DNA of 64,000 nucleotides from Noviherbaspirillum pedocola (GTDB lineage Bacteria; Pseudomonadota; Gammaproteobacteria; Burkholderiales; Burkholderiaceae_D). The notes beneath the pieces were generated by a model. It was not told the DNA's origin, made no database searches, and was given only the letters and a program-made list of their open reading frames with translations. The stretch is from NCBI RefSeq assembly GCF_016632335.1, contig NZ_JAEPBG010000024.1, forward strand, positions 1-64,000. The letters are read 5' to 3'. This document shows positions 61,804 to 64,000 of the stretch, in pieces (position 1 is the stretch's first letter; every line of letters begins with the position of its first letter). A program made the translations under genes and the position numbers.

Positions 61804-63036
61804 ATGATCGATGTCATGCAGCGCCTTCAAGCCTTCAAATACGAACTCATGCCAACCGGCGAGCAGCAGCGTCAAATGCGCCGCTTCGCCGGTGCATGCC
61901 GGTTCGTATTTAACAGGGCTTTGGCACTGCAGAAAGCGAAGTATGAACATGGCGAGAAGAAGCTCGGGTATGCCGGACTGTGCAAGCTTCTTACGGAGTG
62001 GCGCAACAGCACTGAGACAGCATGGCTTGCCAATGCGCCCGTGCATCCGCTGCAACAGACTCTCAAGGATCTGGAGCGGGCTTACACCAACTTCTTCGCC
62101 AAACGCGCCAGCTTTCCACGGTTTAAGAAGAAGGGCCAGGCCGATAGTTTCCGCTATCCGGATCCGAAACAAATCAAACTCGACCGGCCCAATGGGCGTG
62201 TGTTTCTGCCCAAGCTCGGCTGGATGCGGTACCGCAACAGCCGAGAGATATTGGGCATGGTCAAGAACGTCACGGTCAACATGGCGGGAGGCAAATGGTT
62301 CGTGTCGATCCAGACCGAGCGCGAGGTAGCGCAGCCCGTTCCTCATGGCGACGCGGTGGGCATCGACATGGGCATTGCCCGCTTCGCTACGCTCTCGGAC
62401 GGCACATTCTATGCCCCGCTCAACAGCTTCAGGCGGCATGAGACAGCGCTGCGCAAGGCGCAGCAGGCGATGAGCCGCAAAACCAAGTTCAGCAATAACT
62501 GGAAGAAAGCGAAAGCCCGCGTCCAGCGCATCCATACCCGAATTGGTAACGCCCGCCGCGACTATCTGCACAAGACTTCGACTACGGTCAGCCAAAACCA
62601 CGCGATGGTATGCATCGAGGACTTGCAGGTGCGGAATATGTCCAAGTCGGCGGCAGGCACAACTGAGAAACCACGGACAAACGTTCGGTTGAAAGCGGGC
62701 CTGAATAAATCCATCCTCGACCAAGGCTGGTTTGAGTTCCGGCGCCAACTCGACTACAAGCTGGCGTGGAACGGCGGCTGGCTCATCGCTGTGCCGCCGC
62801 AGAACACGAGCCGCACCTGTCCGTGTTGTAGCCACGTCTCTGCAGACAATCGCCAGACGCAATCCCGGTTCGAGTGCGTGGCATGCGGATATGAGGAAAA
62901 CGCCGATGTCGTTGGCGCAATCAATGTTCTCAGGGCGGGACACGCCCGATGCGCCTGTGAAGTGAGCGGTGCAGTCATGCCGCCAGCAGCAGGAACCCAC
63001 CGAAGCGACTCAAGGCCGGCTCATCGCCGCAATTGA
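61804..63036 (+). CDS. tnpB: TnpB RNA-guided nuclease of IS605
   Basis: A 410-residue OrfB/TnpB. The N-terminal OrfB HTH region is YELMPTGEQQRQMRRFAGAC. The RuvC residues are Asp in VGIDMGIARF (about 187), Glu in CIEDLQVRN (about 270) and Asp in ENADVVGAINV (about 366). The zinc ribbon is TCPCCSHVS / CVACGYE. All appear intact, so the nuclease is probably active with an omega RNA encoded at the 3' end of the gene and element. ATG 61816 is an alternative start. The divergent tnpA is disrupted. Confidence 0.93.
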   Translation: MIDVMQRLQAFKYELMPTGEQQRQMRRFAGACRFVFNRALALQKAKYEHGEKKLGYAGLCKLLTEWRNSTETAWLANAPVHPLQQTLKDLERAYTNFFAKRASFPRFKKKGQADSFRYPDPKQIKLDRPNGRVFLPKLGWMRYRNSREILGMVKNVTVNMAGGKWFVSIQTEREVAQPVPHGDAVGIDMGIARFATLSDGTFYAPLNSFRRHETALRKAQQAMSRKTKFSNNWKKAKARVQRIHTRIGNARRDYLHKTSTTVSQNHAMVCIEDLQVRNMSKSAAGTTEKPRTNVRLKAGLNKSILDQGWFEFRRQLDYKLAWNGGWLIAVPPQNTSRTCPCCSHVSADNRQTQSRFECVACGYEENADVVGAINVLRAGHARCACEVSGAVMPPAAGTHRSDSRPAHRRN

Positions 63037-63081
63037 GCGCCGTAGGAATCACCGCCGTTCAGGGCGGTGAGGAAGTCAACT
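62940..63081 (+). ncRNA. probable omega RNA (TnpB guide scaffold) region
   Basis: In IS605 elements the guide RNA scaffold overlaps the tnpB 3' end and finishes at the right end of the element, including the end hairpin (63050-63069 here). The guide is then the flanking host sequence, from about 63082. This is predicted from family knowledge plus the visible hairpin; boundaries are approximate. Confidence 0.5.
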
Positions 63082-63725
63082 GTTCTCCTTCTTCACGGAG
63101 GAAAGCGCCAGCAGTAACCGCCCGGCCGTACTGGACGCGAAAGACCATCCGCTCTATCAGTGCCGCTCCCTTGCCATGGTTTCTGACGAAACCGTTGCGC
63201 AAGCCCTGGCGGCCGATGCCACGAGCAAGCGCATCATGAGCAAGGGCATGGTTCCGGCGGTCGGCGATATTGTCGGCGTTCGCCTCAACCTGAACGTCTT
63301 CAAAAGCCAGGGCGTCGCCGTCCAAACGATCCATGCGGGAAACCGCTCGGACGGCTACACGCGCAAGAAGGGCTTGTACAACGGATCGGCTGTGACATAT
63401 CAGAAGGTCGTAAGTCTGGCGAACTGCTATTTCAACGTCAGCCAGAAAGGGCGCGAGCAGATTGCCTCGGGTGAGGCCAGCAAGTTCCCGATGGCCAGCT
63501 GCGATGGCGCGTTCATGGAAGTCGAGCCCGACTTCGATGGCATCGAAATCAGCTTCAATCCAAAACGGGTCAGGCTCTTCTGCGATAGCGACAACCGTCC
63601 CATCCGGTTCGCGGAATGGGCGACTGTCTATGCCAACCGCATCTACGTGAGAGGGCACATCGAGTACTACACGGCGGATACGGCACGGAGAAAGTCGGCA
63701 CGGCGCCATGCAGCATCATCTTCTG
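63082..63725 (+). pseudogene. 3' part of the IS605-interrupted plasmid gene
   Basis: An open frame beginning FSFFTEESASSNRPAVL continues through YQCRSLAMVSDETVAQ, VGDIVGVRLNLNVFKSQG and RPIRFAEWATVYANRIYV. The protein is soluble with no family recognised. This frame meets no stop before the window edge, though a terminator lies at 63751; a TGA in another frame at 63723-63725 suggests a late frameshift or that the true end was altered. The end given here is that TGA. The 5' end is at 59782. Confidence 0.6.
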
Positions 63726-63750
63726 ATGTTTGCCTCAACTTGCAACATCG

Positions 63751-63782
63751 GGCCCATCTCTTTTTTGAGGTGGGCCTTTTTC
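63751..63782 (+). terminator. intrinsic terminator between convergent genes
   Basis: GGCCCATCTC (63751-63760) / GAGGTGGGCC (63767-63776) stem with a six-T loop, then TTTTTCT. It serves the rightward gene. Confidence 0.85.
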
Positions 63783-64000
63783 TATTCTTCTTCTTCGATG
63801 TCGCCCAACTGGTGGAGCGCCTGGAACAGCCCGCTGTAGTCGGCTCGGCGGACGAGGTCATCGAACGGGCCGGTCAGCTTGGCCGGGTTTTGCAGGAAGT
63901 ATCGGAACTGGAAGTGCTCGCACCAGTCGAGGAAGGTCGCATGGTCGACATTCTCCCGGGTCGTGACGATGCTCTCAGAGGACAGCCTCGGCGCCAGCGA
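63782..64000 (-). CDS. hypothetical protein, C-terminal part (runs off window)
   Basis: The minus strand is open from the window edge to a TAG at 63782-63784. It shows 72 residues including NVDHATFLDWCEHFQFRYF, FDDLVRRADYSG and an acidic end, GDIEEEE. No family recognised. It converges on the gene at 63082. Confidence 0.6.
   Translation of the reverse strand, partial: SLAPRLSSESIVTTRENVDHATFLDWCEHFQFRYFLQNPAKLTGPFDDLVRRADYSGLFQALHQLGDIEEEE

Larger units (their letters stand above)
59832..63081. mobile_element. IS200/IS605-family element with divergent tnpA and tnpB
   Basis: The ends are marked by hairpins of the same design: CCCCGCC-GTTAAG-GGCGGGG (59833-59852) and CACCGCC-GTTCAG-GGCGGTG (63050-63069). 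tnpA (minus) and tnpB (plus) diverge from about 61.8 kb. An IS4 element is inserted in tnpA. Exact cleavage points are uncertain by a few bases. A third dyad, GGACGGC-GCA-GCCGTCC (59864-59880), follows the tnpA stop. Confidence 0.8.

Overview
The window looks like a Burkholderiales (betaproteobacterial, probably Oxalobacteraceae-like) replicon of moderately high GC. The right third carries a plasmid-type replication and partition module, so the whole window is probably part of a large plasmid or secondary replicon. Assignments come from protein motifs and family resemblance read by eye; no database search was run.

Layout. (1) 1-5.25 kb: a MOSC-domain gene, then nested insertion sequences (IS630 split by an IS110/IS1111 element, next to a truncated IS4 element and an IS110 remnant). 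(2) 5.25-10.76 kb: a divergent catabolic locus. Leftward it has a LysR regulator, N-formylglutamate deformylase and both ETF subunits; rightward it has an FAD-dependent amine/amino-acid oxidoreductase and HutD. (3) 11.0-25.9 kb: a very long leftward block for amides and urea. It holds urtABCDE (urea ABC transporter), ureE-F-(AB fusion)-C-G-D (nickel urease and accessory proteins), amiE (aliphatic amidase) and a CbbQ/CbbO-type AAA+ ATPase and VWA pair. A HupE/UreJ nickel permease converges on it. (4) 26.1-31.35 kb: an N,N-dimethylformamidase operon (small and large subunits) followed by a Rieske-oxygenase homologue that has lost key iron ligands, a Sel1-repeat protein and a 99-residue unknown. 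(5) 31.5-32.5 kb: transposase debris. (6) 32.5-39.25 kb: amtB, three N-methylglutamate-synthase/GlxBCD-type genes and a gamma-glutamylmethylamide synthetase/GlnT-type ligase, divergent from an XRE-cupin regulator. (7) 39.5-42.4 kb: a large tyrosine recombinase with a tail-anchored partner. (8) 42.4-64 kb: plasmid backbone. It has parAB, hipBA, a Rep_3-type initiator with 12 helically phased iterons, an SSB-like protein, an HU protein, a GGDEF/EAL protein and several unknown genes. It ends in an IS200/IS605 element whose tnpA is split by an intact IS4-family element with an 11-bp target duplication.

How the genes may work together. Dimethylformamidase would split DMF into formate and dimethylamine. 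Methylamine, after a demethylation step not seen here, could enter the gamma-glutamylmethylamide/N-methylglutamate route through the ligase and synthase genes. Amidase, urease and AmtB would supply or recover ammonium. The usual N-methylglutamate dehydrogenase (mgdABCD) is absent; the FAD oxidoreductase plus ETF plus N-formylglutamate deformylase locus is a speculative substitute. The CbbQ/CbbO pair could be a metal-cofactor or activase chaperone for one of these metalloenzymes.

The observations I would follow first are the degenerate Rieske protein in the DMFase operon, the FAD oxidoreductase/ETF/HutG/HutD locus, a candidate structured small RNA at about 44.3-44.4 kb, the run of seven G-tracts in the urtA-urtB transcript, and two palindromic repeats spaced exactly 84 bp beside the recombinase.
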